Shown here: one piece after another, positions 25,562 through 34,936 of the stretch
Numbering within the stretch: position 1 is the first letter of the stretch
How the letters are laid out: each line of letters opens with the position of its first letter
Origin: Nocardia cyriacigeorgica
GTDB lineage: Bacteria > Actinomycetota > Actinomycetes > Mycobacteriales > Mycobacteriaceae
Assembly (NCBI RefSeq): GCF_010858045.1
Contig: NZ_JAAGVC010000006.1
Location: 24,681-88,680, forward strand
Length of the DNA stretch: 64,000 nucleotides
Reading direction: 5' to 3'
Translations under genes and position numbers: made by a program
Notes under the pieces: model-generated
What the model was told of the DNA's origin: nothing
The model's input: the letters and a program-made list of their open reading frames with translations, nothing else
Database searches by the model: none

Positions 25562-27076
25562 TCAGTGCACGGCCGCGAACATGAGTTTCGAGTCGTCGGC
25601 CTCGTCGGGGTCGAATTCGGCGACGATGCTGCCCTGTTTGGCCACCAGAATCCGGTCCGAGAGGGCCCTGATCTCGGGCAGATACGACGAGATCACCACC
25701 ACCGCCACACCGTCGTCGGCCAGCGCCCGGATCATGGCGTGGATCTCGGTGATGGTGCCGAGGTCGACACCGCGGGTGGGCTCGTCGATGATCGCCACCA
25801 GCGGCTGCCTGGTCAGCCCCTTGGCCAGTACCACCTTCTGCTGATTGCCGCCGCTGAGTTCCTCGAGCTTGGCCCGGTTCGGCTGCAAGGTGCGCACGTG
25901 GAAACGCTCGACGAACTTCTGCGCCACCGACTTCCGCTCTCCCGGCCGCACCAGCAATGGCAGCCTGGCCGCGCTGCACAGATGTCCGAAGTAGATGTTG
26001 TCGGAGATGGAGAAATGGCCGAAGAAGCCGGAGGCCTTGCGATCCTCGGTGATGTAGACGATGCCTGCCCGGCGCGCGTGCCGCGGTGTGCGGAATCGGA
26101 CCTCACGCCCGTTGAGCCGGACCTTGCCGCCGCGCAGCCGGCGTCGCTTGACCACACCGCTGACGATCATCGCCGTCTCACTGCGGCCCGCGCCGACGAG
26201 CCCGTAGATACCGACGATCTCACCCGGATGCGCGGAGAACGACATATTGCGCACCACCGGCAGCAAGGTGATGTCGTCCACCTCGAGCACCGGCGCGGGA
26301 CCGGGCTCCCGATTCGACGGAATCCGCCGGTATTCCACACTGCGCCCCACCATCATCCGCACCACTTCGGTGCGGTCGACATCGGGTTTGTCGAGGGTGC
26401 CCTGTACCTCGCCGTCGCGCAGCACCGTGATCCGATCGGCCTCCTCGAACGCCTCGTCGAGCATGTGGGTGATGAAGACGACCCCGATTCCCTCGCGCTT
26501 GAGCCTGCGCATCGAAAGGAACAGTTGCAAACGCTCCTCGGGCGTCACCGACGCGGTCGGTTCATCGAGGATGACCACCTTGGCGTTGCGATGCACCGCG
26601 CGGGCGATCTCCACCATCTGTTTCTGCGCGATGCCGAGCGCCCCCGCAGTAACCTCCGGTCGGATGTGGAAGTTGTGCGACTCCAACAGCTCCCGTGCCA
26701 CGACATTGAGGTGCGACAGGTTGTTGAAGGGCTTCTCGTCACCGAGGAACAGATTCTGGGCCACGGTCATCGATTCGACGAGCGAGCCCTCCTGGTAGAC
26801 CATCGCGACCCCGGCCTCCGCCGACTCCTTGGGCGTGGCGAAGTTCCGCGCGCGCCCGGCCACCTCCAGGGTTCCCGCGTCATGGCCGATCGCCCCCGAT
26901 ATCACCTTGACCAGGGTGGATTTCCCCGCGCCGTTCTCACCGAGCAGGGCATGGATCTCCCCCGGCCGGACATCGAAATCGACCTCGCGCAATGCGTAGG
27001 TGCCGCTGTAGTGCTTGCTGACGCCGGTGAGCCGGATGACCGGCTCCATGGCGACAGCGGTATCGCTGGGCGTCAC
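25562..27076 (-). CDS. Sugar-type ABC transporter ATP-binding protein (two NBDs)
   Basis: This 504-residue ATPase of the RbsA/MglA/XylG type powers the importer encoded upstream. NBD1 has Walker A GENGAGKST (46-54) and Walker B VVILDEPTA. NBD2 has a degenerate Walker A (GLVGAGRSE), a good signature, LSGGNQQK, and Walker B LVAIIDEPTRGVD. Loss of one consensus site is normal for this family. GTG 27076 lies 6 bases after GAGGAG. The cargo is probably not a simple sugar, given the lactonase and dehydrogenase neighbours, but this cannot be told from the ATPase. Confidence 0.93.
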   Translation of the reverse strand: MTPSDTAVAMEPVIRLTGVSKHYSGTYALREVDFDVRPGEIHALLGENGAGKSTLVKVISGAIGHDAGTLEVAGRARNFATPKESAEAGVAMVYQEGSLVESMTVAQNLFLGDEKPFNNLSHLNVVARELLESHNFHIRPEVTAGALGIAQKQMVEIARAVHRNAKVVILDEPTASVTPEERLQLFLSMRRLKREGIGVVFITHMLDEAFEEADRITVLRDGEVQGTLDKPDVDRTEVVRMMVGRSVEYRRIPSNREPGPAPVLEVDDITLLPVVRNMSFSAHPGEIVGIYGLVGAGRSETAMIVSGVVKRRRLRGGKVRLNGREVRFRTPRHARRAGIVYITEDRKASGFFGHFSISDNIYFGHLCSAARLPLLVRPGERKSVAQKFVERFHVRTLQPNRAKLEELSGGNQQKVVLAKGLTRQPLVAIIDEPTRGVDLGTITEIHAMIRALADDGVAVVVISSYLPEIRALSDRILVAKQGSIVAEFDPDEADDSKLMFAAVH

Positions 27077-27086
27077 GGTGTTCTCC

Positions 27087-28169
27087 TCACCTTCCGTTGA
27101 CTGTCCGGGGCGCGATCACATTGCGGAAACCACGTGCCGCCACCAGAATTCGCCCGTCACGTGAGGCGACTCCGGTGACCCCGTGCCGGTCGCCGTCGGC
27201 GCGGGAGTGCACGCTCTCGGTGATGCGGCCACGGCTGTCGACACGGAACGCCAGGCCGTAGGACCGGGCGGGCGCCCAGGGTTTGATCACGCCGTGCACC
27301 CGCAGCTGACCGAGCTGAAGGGTGTCGGTGTAGGGGTTCTCGCACCGCAACCGGGGGACGAACCACTGCTCCGCCGGGATCGTCGCGGTCATCTCGCGTA
27401 ACACCTCGGGTTCGTCGAGCAGCAGTTCGGTGAATCGGTTACGGGCATACGGTGCCGCCACCCACCACCCGTCCGCCGTCTCGCGGATCCGGCCTGGATA
27501 CACCGGCAGGTTCGCGCCCATCGGCTGTCCGGGCGCGCCGAGCGAGGCCACCGAACGCCGCTCGAGGCGATGGTCGAAGCTCAGCGACACCACGACGCCG
27601 GTGTCTCCGTCCGACTCGATGCCCGCCGGCCAGGCCAGGCCCTCGGCAACGACCTGCGCCCGCGCACCGTCGATTCGGACGATGCGCCCGCTGCGGTCAT
27701 CGGCGACCAGCGCGGCCGCCCAATCGGTGACCGCACACGAACCGATCGCGCACAGCAGGGCCCCGTCCGGCAGCACAGCCAGGTCGGTCACGCACGACGC
27801 CACCGCCGGATCGGTACACAGATCGCGGGCCCGGCCCATCGCATCGATCGCGACGAGACCGACCCCGTCGACCGCGGCGATCACGCTGTCCCCCGCCTCA
27901 ACGAGCGAACCGACCTGTCCGCCGAGTGTGACCAGCGGCGCGACGGCACCGTCGACCAGCCGGAACACGCTGTTGCCGCTGGAGAAAACGACCTCGCCGG
28001 ACCCGCGCAGGATCAGATCGTCGGGCTCGTACTCATCCTCCGGCAGCAGCACAGCGCCCTCGTCGAGCCGGCGATTGGGCCGCAGGCCCGCCTCGAACGG
28101 CGGGACGGAGCGGTGGCGCGCCCAGTCCGGGTTCACCCATTCCTTCAGCGTGCTGAGCATCCGGCTCAT
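27087..28169 (-). CDS. SMP-30/strictosidine synthase-like beta-propeller
   Basis: This 360-residue cytoplasmic protein (no signal peptide) has propeller repeats (VTDLAVLPDGALLCA, RIVRIDGA, GVASRDGRILVAARG) of the SMP-30/gluconolactonase/strictosidine synthase superfamily. Members hydrolyse lactones with a bound metal. Its ATG overlaps the stop of the permease-propeller fusion as ATGA, and its second half is related to the C-terminal domain of that fusion. The two propellers thus look like tandem duplicates, one freed and one tethered to the membrane. The lactonase role is inferred. Confidence 0.8.
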   Translation of the reverse strand: MSRMLSTLKEWVNPDWARHRSVPPFEAGLRPNRRLDEGAVLLPEDEYEPDDLILRGSGEVVFSSGNSVFRLVDGAVAPLVTLGGQVGSLVEAGDSVIAAVDGVGLVAIDAMGRARDLCTDPAVASCVTDLAVLPDGALLCAIGSCAVTDWAAALVADDRSGRIVRIDGARAQVVAEGLAWPAGIESDGDTGVVVSLSFDHRLERRSVASLGAPGQPMGANLPVYPGRIRETADGWWVAAPYARNRFTELLLDEPEVLREMTATIPAEQWFVPRLRCENPYTDTLQLGQLRVHGVIKPWAPARSYGLAFRVDSRGRITESVHSRADGDRHGVTGVASRDGRILVAARGFRNVIAPRTVNGR

Positions 28170-30319
28170 CCGTCCACCTCCGCCATCGATCGGGCGGGCA
28201 CTATCAGACCTGGGATCGCGGCCGGATCGATCGGACCGACTTCGCTCGGGTCCAGCGTCAGGCGCCCGATGCGGTTATTGCTGACGCCGCACAGATACAG
28301 CTGCCCGGCGCGTTCCTTCACCGCGGTCACCATCGGATAGTTCGCCAGCGACGAATCCCACAGCACTTGCAGGATCTCGCCGCGATCGTTGAACTTCATC
28401 ACGCAGGACACGTTGAGCTGGGGCACCACCCAGCTGTCCAGCGGAACCTCCTGGGTCATCCGCCTGCGCACCGCCGGATAACGGTTGAGCAGATCCGACA
28501 TCGGTGTGCGCATCGAGACGAACGGCAGCCAGTAATTGCCGTCGGAGGAGCGATTGAGGTTGTCGGGGTTTCCGGGCAGGTTCTCCAGCACCGGCTCCAT
28601 CCGGCCCTGCTTCGGTCCCGCGATCCAGAGCCGGTCCACCCGGCACAGGCCGGTGCTGGCGATGAGGATCGACTGCCCGTCGTGGGCAGTGCAGATGCCG
28701 TTGGGGAACACGCTGTTGGAGACCACGACCTCGGTGCTGCCATCGGGATCGATGCGGACCACCCGCCCGTTCGCCCGCGATTCCACCAGTTCGACCAGGT
28801 ATTCGGCCGCATTGGTGCGGGTGGAGAAATCCGAGACGTAGATCGAGCCGTCGGGGGCGACGTCGAGGTCGTCGACGGCGCGCAGACCCGAATCGTCGAG
28901 CAGCGAGAACCTGCTGCGCGCGACCTTCGTGGCCACCGGCTCTGCGTCGCCGTCGGGCGAGAGCCGGTAGATGCCCATCCCGCCGACCGCCACCAGCAAT
29001 CTGCCGTCGCGGTCCCAGCCGTGCCCGAGCGGGAAACCGCCGGTGCGAGCGAAGATCTCACCCTCATCGGGCTGATCGGCCCGGAAGCGCCAGACCCAGC
29101 CGCGGCGGTCGCCGCAGTACACGTTGCCCTCGGTGTCGACGGCGCAGTCCTCCGCGCCTTCGATCCGGCCGAGGCCGATCGGCGGCGCGGCGGTCAGTGT
29201 GTCGTTGATCGTCCAGACCGTGCCCGGCGCGGTGACGTCGACCAGCTCGCCGAGGGTGATCCGGCCCGGGTCGATCTTCAGCTTGTCGACGGTGCGCTGC
29301 CGGTACTTGCCCCATTGCAGATCGAGCACGGCGAACACCAGCAGTGCCGTCGCGAGAATGACCGTGTAATAGGAACCTTCGAGTCGCATCGCCACCGTGG
29401 CCTGCTGGATCACCTGCACCACGATGATGCCGACGGTGGCCCGCAGCACCGAGCCGCGTCCGCCCTTCAAACTCACGCCACCCAGCACGACCGCGGTCAG
29501 TGCGATGATCTCCCAGCCCTGCCCCACCTCGGGATCGGTACGCCCGACGCGGGCGGAGGTGAGCAACGCAGCCAGGCCGGCCAATGTGCCGGACACGACG
29601 TAGACCAGGAACGTGACCCGGTCGACGGGGATGCCATTGCGGCGAGCGGAGCGCCGGTCGCTGCCGACCGCGGCCACCCACCAGCCCCACCGCGACCGGG
29701 TGAGCCCGACGTGCATGACGACGAGCACGCAGCCGAAGAAGAACCAGCCCGTCGGGATCAGCGCGACGGTGCCTTCGCCGAGGAAGTCCCACACGATATC
29801 GGGCCGCGGCATGCTCAGCTCGAAGCTGTAGGCCGATTGCAGCGCCGCGGCCGCGCCGCCGAAGGCCACCAAGGTGACCAATGTGGTGATGAACGGCCGC
29901 ATCTTGCGGTAGGCGATGAAGTAGCCGTTCACCCCGCCCAGCAGGGCGCCGAAGACGATGGTGCCGGGCGCGACCAGCGCCATCGGCCACTCCCAGGCGC
30001 GGGAGGCCACCATCGCTCCGATCGCGGTCAACCCGACGATCGATCCGACGGACAGGTCGATCCCGCCCGCCACCAGCACCACAGTGAGACCGATGGCCAG
30101 CAGCCCCTTCTCCGATACCTCGTCCATGATGATCGGGGTGTCGGCGGGCCCGACCGGGGTGAAGAAGACGAACAGCAGGCTCAGCAGCAGGGCGAGGCCC
30201 AGCGGCACCGCGCCTTCCATCCAGCGTTTCTCGAACAGGTCCGACAGCGCCCTGGCCGGCGCGAACCGGTCGCGCCACCTGCCGCCGGTGAGCCCGAAGG
30301 CGTCGACTCCGCGGGCCAT
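28166..30319 (-). CDS. ABC permease fused to an SMP-30/strictosidine synthase-like propeller
   Basis: In this 717-residue fusion, residues 1-340 are a ribose-type (RbsC family) permease with GGIDLSVGS (85-93) and LGGVSLKGGRGS (279-290). After a linker (341-380) comes a six-bladed propeller of the SMP-30/strictosidine-synthase type (about 381-717), with SPDGDAEPV, VAPDGSIYVSDFS and SSDGNYWLPF. There is no frameshift or stop at the junction. The C-terminus of this permease family is usually cytoplasmic, so the propeller may open a lactone as it enters. ATG 30319 lies 2 bases after the binding-protein stop with AAGGGG upstream. Confidence 0.86.
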   Translation of the reverse strand: MARGVDAFGLTGGRWRDRFAPARALSDLFEKRWMEGAVPLGLALLLSLLFVFFTPVGPADTPIIMDEVSEKGLLAIGLTVVLVAGGIDLSVGSIVGLTAIGAMVASRAWEWPMALVAPGTIVFGALLGGVNGYFIAYRKMRPFITTLVTLVAFGGAAAALQSAYSFELSMPRPDIVWDFLGEGTVALIPTGWFFFGCVLVVMHVGLTRSRWGWWVAAVGSDRRSARRNGIPVDRVTFLVYVVSGTLAGLAALLTSARVGRTDPEVGQGWEIIALTAVVLGGVSLKGGRGSVLRATVGIIVVQVIQQATVAMRLEGSYYTVILATALLVFAVLDLQWGKYRQRTVDKLKIDPGRITLGELVDVTAPGTVWTINDTLTAAPPIGLGRIEGAEDCAVDTEGNVYCGDRRGWVWRFRADQPDEGEIFARTGGFPLGHGWDRDGRLLVAVGGMGIYRLSPDGDAEPVATKVARSRFSLLDDSGLRAVDDLDVAPDGSIYVSDFSTRTNAAEYLVELVESRANGRVVRIDPDGSTEVVVSNSVFPNGICTAHDGQSILIASTGLCRVDRLWIAGPKQGRMEPVLENLPGNPDNLNRSSDGNYWLPFVSMRTPMSDLLNRYPAVRRRMTQEVPLDSWVVPQLNVSCVMKFNDRGEILQVLWDSSLANYPMVTAVKERAGQLYLCGVSNNRIGRLTLDPSEVGPIDPAAIPGLIVPARSMAEVDG

Positions 30320-30321
30320 CG

Positions 30322-31395
30322 TCACTGCCCCTTGTAGCAGGCGATGGTGGTGTTGTCGACGTTGCCGCGGTCGACGATGGTGTGCGGAACGAAGGCGACG
30401 GTGTGGCTGCTGCCGGGCGCCGCGCCGGTCTGCACGAGCTGCTGTGTGGTCACCACTGCGGCCGTGCCGACACCCTGGACGTCGTAGGACGCCGAGGCGG
30501 TCACCTTGCCCGCGCGCAGCGCGTCGCACCAGAGCGTGTCGGCGGCCATGGTGTAAGTGCCCAGCGAGTCGGCCGGGATCACCCCGCGCGAGACAGCGCT
30601 CTGCACCGCGTCGCCGACCGCGATCGAGTTCAGGTCGTAGGTCACCAAGAATCCGCAGAAGTTGTTGCGCTGCTGCTGGATGATCGATTCGGCGGCCTGC
30701 TGGGCCAGCGAATTCTGCCACTGCGTGTGCGCGGTGGTGACCACTTCGAAGCCGGCCGGGTCGAGCACATTGTGCACGCCCTTGGACCACAGCAGTGAGG
30801 CCGCGTCATTGCCGGGACCGTCGATGATCGCCAGCCGCTTGGGAGCACCGCGCTTTTCGCAGTCCTGCACGGCGCGCTGTGCGATGTCCTCGGCGGCGGC
30901 GAGATTGTCCACGCCGATGTAGGCGTCACCGAGCCGGCTCGAGATCATGTTCACCACGACGGTGTAGATGCCTGCCCGCTGAGCGTCCTCGATCTGCTTC
31001 GACAGCACACCGACGTCGGGGTTGTGCAGAATCAGTACGTCGGCCGCTTTGCGGGCGATCAGGTCGCTGATGATCCTGGTCATCTTGTCGGTGTCGAAAT
31101 TCGGGTCGTAGACCTGGAATTCGGCGCCGAGATTGCCGAAGGCGCGCTCCATCGAGGCGCCCCAGTTCATCGTGAGGTTGTAGCCCTTGTACAAGATGGG
31201 CACGAACGCGACCTTTTTGCCCTGCATCGACTCGTGCACCTTGTGCGTCGCGTCGAACAGTTGCACGTTCTCGCCGAATGTCTGCTCACCTGCGGCCGCG
31301 GGCCCGGTCGCCGCGGTGCGGGCGCCGGTGGAACAGCCTGCGAGCGCGATAGCCGAGACTGTGGCAATGGCGAGGGCGATCAACTTTTTCTTCAT
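30322..31395 (-). CDS. ABC transporter substrate-binding lipoprotein
   Basis: This 357-residue protein has a lipoprotein signal (KKKLIALAIA, lipobox LAGC with the lipidated Cys at 21) and a mature type I periplasmic-binding fold like ribose/galactose-binding proteins. It would capture the cargo for the two permeases. ATG 31395 has AAGGAG 9 bases upstream; an in-frame extension to 31473 lacks a ribosome site. The pocket cannot be assigned by eye. It sits between the two permease genes, which is unusual for this family. Confidence 0.9.
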   Translation of the reverse strand: MKKKLIALAIATVSAIALAGCSTGARTAATGPAAAGEQTFGENVQLFDATHKVHESMQGKKVAFVPILYKGYNLTMNWGASMERAFGNLGAEFQVYDPNFDTDKMTRIISDLIARKAADVLILHNPDVGVLSKQIEDAQRAGIYTVVVNMISSRLGDAYIGVDNLAAAEDIAQRAVQDCEKRGAPKRLAIIDGPGNDAASLLWSKGVHNVLDPAGFEVVTTAHTQWQNSLAQQAAESIIQQQRNNFCGFLVTYDLNSIAVGDAVQSAVSRGVIPADSLGTYTMAADTLWCDALRAGKVTASASYDVQGVGTAAVVTTQQLVQTGAAPGSSHTVAFVPHTIVDRGNVDNTTIACYKGQ

Positions 31396-31438
31396 CGTCG
31401 AAGACTCCTTGTGCGAACGGAATTGAGGGACGCGGGAT

Positions 31439-32461
31439 TCACAGCTCGCCGCTCTTGGCGGTTTCCTCATCACGTGGATGCAGCCAGGCGTCGAGCGCGA
31501 TCGCCACGATCAGGACGCCGCCACGGATCAGGTCCTGGACGGCGGAGGTGAGCCCGTGCAACACGAGCAGGTTGTTGAGCACGCCGATGAACAGCGAGCC
31601 GGCCAGCACACCGAGGATCGAGCCACGGCCACCGGCCAGCGAGATGCCGCCGATGACGGTCGCGGTGAGGGCGGTGAACAGCAGCGGATCGAAGGAGGTG
31701 ACAGTGGTCTGCACGCTGCCCTGAATGGAGACGGTCAGCAGACCGGCCAGCAGCGCCAGTACCGCGGAGACCACATAGGTGAGCACCTGCAGCGGTCGCA
31801 CCGGCGCACCGGTGGCGCGTGCGGTGGCGAAGTTGTCGCCCATCGCCCTGATCAACCGGCCGGCGGCGGTGTAGGTGACGAACAGCCAGGCCAGAACGAA
31901 GACCAGTGCGGCGAGCACGACCGGCCGCGGCACGCCGAGCACCGATCCGCTGCTCAATTCGGCGATCAAGGATCCGCCGGGCAAGGCGTAATAGTTGCTG
32001 TCCAGCAGCACCATGTCGACGCCGCCGATCACCAGCAGGCCGGTCGCCAGCGTGACGAACAGTGCCGGCACCTCGATGTAGGCGACCAGCACACCGTTGA
32101 CCAGGCCGACGAGCAGCGCCACACCCGTCGCGATCGCGATGGCCTGCCACTCGGGTCTGCCCTGCGACATCATCGCCAGCGTCGCCTGTGCGCACCCGAG
32201 CGCCACACCGGCGATGGACAGATCGATGCCCTTACCCAGGATCACGATCGCCACGCCGACGGCCAGGATTCCGAACGCCGCCGACAAGCGCAGCAAGCTC
32301 GCGAAGTTGCCCCCGGTCAGCAAGCCCGGTGTGGTGGCGGCGCCCACCACGCACAGCACCACGGTGATGCCGAGCACGAAATAGGCCTGTTCCGAGCGGC
32401 CGAGGCGGTCGCGGAGGCCGGGACGCGGTGCCCTCGGCTCCGCCGTCGTAGTCGTCGTCAT
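31439..32461 (-). CDS. ABC transporter permease (RbsC-like)
   Basis: This 340-residue integral membrane protein has about 8-10 helices, GKGIDLSIAG in the conserved second region and GGISLAGGRGS in the EAA-like loop. It is the conventional partner of the fused permease, so the channel is probably a heterodimer. The ATG at 32461 is preceded by GGGAG 4 bases upstream. It follows the ADH gene by 11 bp and is followed by the lipoprotein gene. Confidence 0.91.
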   Translation of the reverse strand: MTTTTTAEPRAPRPGLRDRLGRSEQAYFVLGITVVLCVVGAATTPGLLTGGNFASLLRLSAAFGILAVGVAIVILGKGIDLSIAGVALGCAQATLAMMSQGRPEWQAIAIATGVALLVGLVNGVLVAYIEVPALFVTLATGLLVIGGVDMVLLDSNYYALPGGSLIAELSSGSVLGVPRPVVLAALVFVLAWLFVTYTAAGRLIRAMGDNFATARATGAPVRPLQVLTYVVSAVLALLAGLLTVSIQGSVQTTVTSFDPLLFTALTATVIGGISLAGGRGSILGVLAGSLFIGVLNNLLVLHGLTSAVQDLIRGGVLIVAIALDAWLHPRDEETAKSGEL

Positions 32462-32472
32462 GATGCTCCCGT

Positions 32473-33522
32473 TCAGAACTCGATGACGGCCTTGCCGCCT
32501 GCCTGCTTGTCGAACTCCGCGTATGCGGTTGCCGCGTCGGCGAGCTGCCAGCGATCGGTGAACAGCCGGTCCACATCGAGGCCGTGCCGGGCCACGAAGC
32601 GAGCGCATTCGGCCTGACCGGTGATCGAGAAGGTGTAGGAGCCGAGGATCGTGAGCTGTTTGCGGATGATGTCGGGGCTCACCTCGAGGGTGACGTCGTT
32701 GCCCTCGCCCACGAACGCGACCCGGCCCCATTGCGCAGCCGATTTCACCGCGCTCACCCTGGCGGCGGGCGCTCCCGAGCAATCGAGCGCACAGCTGACC
32801 CCGGCTCCGCCGGTGAGTTCGCGGATGGCGGCCACCGGATCGGTGCTACCGGAATCGATCGTGTGGGCCGCGCCGAATTCCTTCGCCCGCGCCACCCGGT
32901 CGGCCTGCACGTCGACGGCGATGACCTCGGCTCCCATGGCGGCCGCCAGCTGTACGGCGGACAGGCCCACCGGCCCCTGACCGAACACCGCGAGGGTGTC
33001 GCACGCGTCCAGTTCCAACCGGCGCAAGGCGCCGAACGCGGTCCCGGTGCCGCACGAAATCGCCGCGCCCGCAATGAAACTCACCTCGTCGGGCAGCCGG
33101 ACCAGGGTGCGCTCGGGTACCTTGATGAAATCGGCGTGGCCGCCGTGCGCGGTCGCTCCGAAAATGGTCGCGCCACGCTGACACATCTGAGTCCAGCCGG
33201 TCCGGCAACGATCGCAGAACCCGCAGCCGTCGTAGTGGAAGACCATCACCCGGTCGCCCACGCGCACCGAACGCTGGTCGACATCGCGGCCGACCTCGAC
33301 GACGACGCCGCACGGTTCGTGGCCGGCGATGATGCCGCCGGTATCGCCGCTCAAACCGAACGCCGCCAGCGCGGCGCCGGGCGCTGCTCGGTAGAACCGC
33401 AGATCGCTGCCGCACATCCCGGAGGCCTTCATCGCCACGACCGCGTCATCAGGACCAGGGGTCGGATCGTCGAACTCGGCGATCTCGAGGTCGCGATCAC
33501 CGTTGAACACAACTCCCCGCAT
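32473..33522 (-). CDS. Zinc-dependent alcohol dehydrogenase (MDR family), import operon
   Basis: This 349-residue MDR enzyme has catalytic zinc ligands Cys37 and His68-Glu69, structural cysteines 100, 103, 106 and 114, and the cofactor turn GQGPVG. It is paralogous to the 338-residue ADH of module 1 but has a 10-residue insertion before GHEP. AGGAG lies 6 bases upstream of ATG 33522. It is the first gene of the import operon, so oxidation of an alcohol (or reduction of a ketone) is probably the first step after uptake. Confidence 0.92.
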   Translation of the reverse strand: MRGVVFNGDRDLEIAEFDDPTPGPDDAVVAMKASGMCGSDLRFYRAAPGAALAAFGLSGDTGGIIAGHEPCGVVVEVGRDVDQRSVRVGDRVMVFHYDGCGFCDRCRTGWTQMCQRGATIFGATAHGGHADFIKVPERTLVRLPDEVSFIAGAAISCGTGTAFGALRRLELDACDTLAVFGQGPVGLSAVQLAAAMGAEVIAVDVQADRVARAKEFGAAHTIDSGSTDPVAAIRELTGGAGVSCALDCSGAPAARVSAVKSAAQWGRVAFVGEGNDVTLEVSPDIIRKQLTILGSYTFSITGQAECARFVARHGLDVDRLFTDRWQLADAATAYAEFDKQAGGKAVIEF

Positions 33523-33663
33523 CGTTGTTCTCCTCTCTTATGAGCGTCGTCGGCACCAGGACATGCCGGTGCCCGGCACGGATGACCGCGACCGGTCCGG
33601 ATTCGGCACCTGCCCGAACGGGCGGGTGGTGGAGTGAGATCCACATCACTACCATCGACTGTG

Positions 33664-33683
33664 CGCATGATATTAAATATTTG
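33664..33683. promoter_or_regulatory. AT-rich element upstream of the ADH/import operon
   Basis: GCATGATATTAAATATTTGG lies in the 337-bp divergent region 33523-33859. On the minus strand it offers TAATAT as a -10 box about 140 bp before the ADH start. Apart from this and the next site, the region holds nothing I recognise. Confidence 0.45.
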
Positions 33684-33803
33684 GTGGCGCCGCTCACAAG
33701 CCCGGAGCACCGGGATCAACCGAATGCCGTATGCCGATGCGACCAGTGGATGATGCGGGCCAGGACTTCCGGGAACGAATCGGGCACATAAGCCCACCTA
33801 GCG

Positions 33804-33821
33804 ACATATATTGAATATTCT
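33804..33821. promoter_or_regulatory. AT-rich element upstream of the second GAF-LuxR gene
   Basis: ACATATATTGAATATTCTG contains GAATATTC, a perfect 8-bp palindrome, and a TATATT -10-like hexamer. It lies 15-40 bp before the two candidate LuxR starts. Confidence 0.45.
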
Positions 33822-33859
33822 GTGCCGCAGAGGTGAGGAACTGGAGCTGGTACTTCGCG

Positions 33860-34918
33860 ATGGACATCAGGACCCCCAACCGTGCCGCAACCCTCGGCAC
33901 TACGCTGGTGACCGGCTTGGCCGCACTCGCCTCCGACGCAGCCGAGATGCTCGGCCATCCGGTGAATCCGCCCGATCGGCACTCCGCTGAGTATGCGAGG
34001 CAGTTTCTGGCCCGGTTGCGGCTGTCCATTGCTGCCACACTCACGAACACGACTGCCGGGATCGATGCACGGGACGCGGGCGCACTACTGACCCGGATCC
34101 ACGCGGCCGAGACCGACATCGCGGCAGCCGAGGCCGCCGCCGGAACGGACACCCTGCAACTGACCGCCCAGGCGATCGCTCGCCTACGCGGCGCGCGCGG
34201 CGTCGACGATCTGCTGAGCCGAGCGGCGGAGGCGCTCGGCGTGATGGGCTTCGATCGTGCGCTGGTCTCGACCGTCGAGGGAGTCCAGTGGCACTTGCAC
34301 ACCATGTTCATCACCGGCGACAAGAAGTGGGCCGACGATATCGTGGCGGCGGGCCGCGCATCCGCCCCGACCCTGGACGGGCAGCTGGTCGAGGCCGAGA
34401 TCGTCGCACACGCCCGGCCGGGACTCGTCTTCGACGTCCAGCGCAATCCCCGGGTGGTGCGGCCGATCGTCGAGATCACCCATTGCAGTTCCTATGGCGT
34501 CGCCCCGGTGGTCGTGAACGGCTCCGTGGCCGGCCTGGTCCACGGCGACTACTACTTCCAGCAGCGCGAGGTCGATGCCGCCGCGCGCGCCATGCTCGCG
34601 GTCTTCGCCGAAGCACTGGGCAATGCGCTGGCCGGCGCGCGGCTACTCGACGGGCTCACCGCGCTGCGGACCGGCCTCGACCAGCTCAGCGGCGGCCTTC
34701 CTTCCGGTCAGGCCATGCCGGCGACCATGCTGTCCAGCCGCGAAATCGAGGTGGTCGACCTCCTGGCGGCGGGCAAGGCCAATCGGCAGATCGCGCGCGA
34801 GCTCGCCATCTCCGAGGCGACAGTGAAGACCCATATCACGCATATCCTGCGAAAGCTCGGCGCGGCCAATCGCGCCGAGGCGGTCGCGTACTGGCTGCGC
34901 CGAAGCACCGCACGCTGA
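33860..34918 (+). CDS. GAF-LuxR transcriptional regulator (paralog 2)
   Basis: This protein of about 352 residues has a GAF-like domain (about 100-245, FDRALVSTV, LHTMFITGD, GLVHGDYY) and a C-terminal LuxR helix-turn-helix with LSSREIEVVDLLAAG and EATVKTHI. It has no receiver domain. The start is uncertain: ATG 33860 has GGAG 13 bases upstream, and GTG 33833 in frame is closer to the promoter. It is divergent from the ADH/ABC operon and upstream of an MmgE/PrpD gene, so it probably senses the imported compound or a product. It resembles the regulator at 11194 over most of its length. Confidence 0.88.
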   Translation: MDIRTPNRAATLGTTLVTGLAALASDAAEMLGHPVNPPDRHSAEYARQFLARLRLSIAATLTNTTAGIDARDAGALLTRIHAAETDIAAAEAAAGTDTLQLTAQAIARLRGARGVDDLLSRAAEALGVMGFDRALVSTVEGVQWHLHTMFITGDKKWADDIVAAGRASAPTLDGQLVEAEIVAHARPGLVFDVQRNPRVVRPIVEITHCSSYGVAPVVVNGSVAGLVHGDYYFQQREVDAAARAMLAVFAEALGNALAGARLLDGLTALRTGLDQLSGGLPSGQAMPATMLSSREIEVVDLLAAGKANRQIARELAISEATVKTHITHILRKLGAANRAEAVAYWLRRSTAR

Positions 34919-34936
34919 TATCGCCATCGGTCGGCA

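Noticed and set aside
28367..30337. 656-codon open frame opposite the permease-propeller fusion
   Set aside because: It has low-complexity His/Asp/Arg-rich composition, no start signal and a well-supported gene on the other strand.
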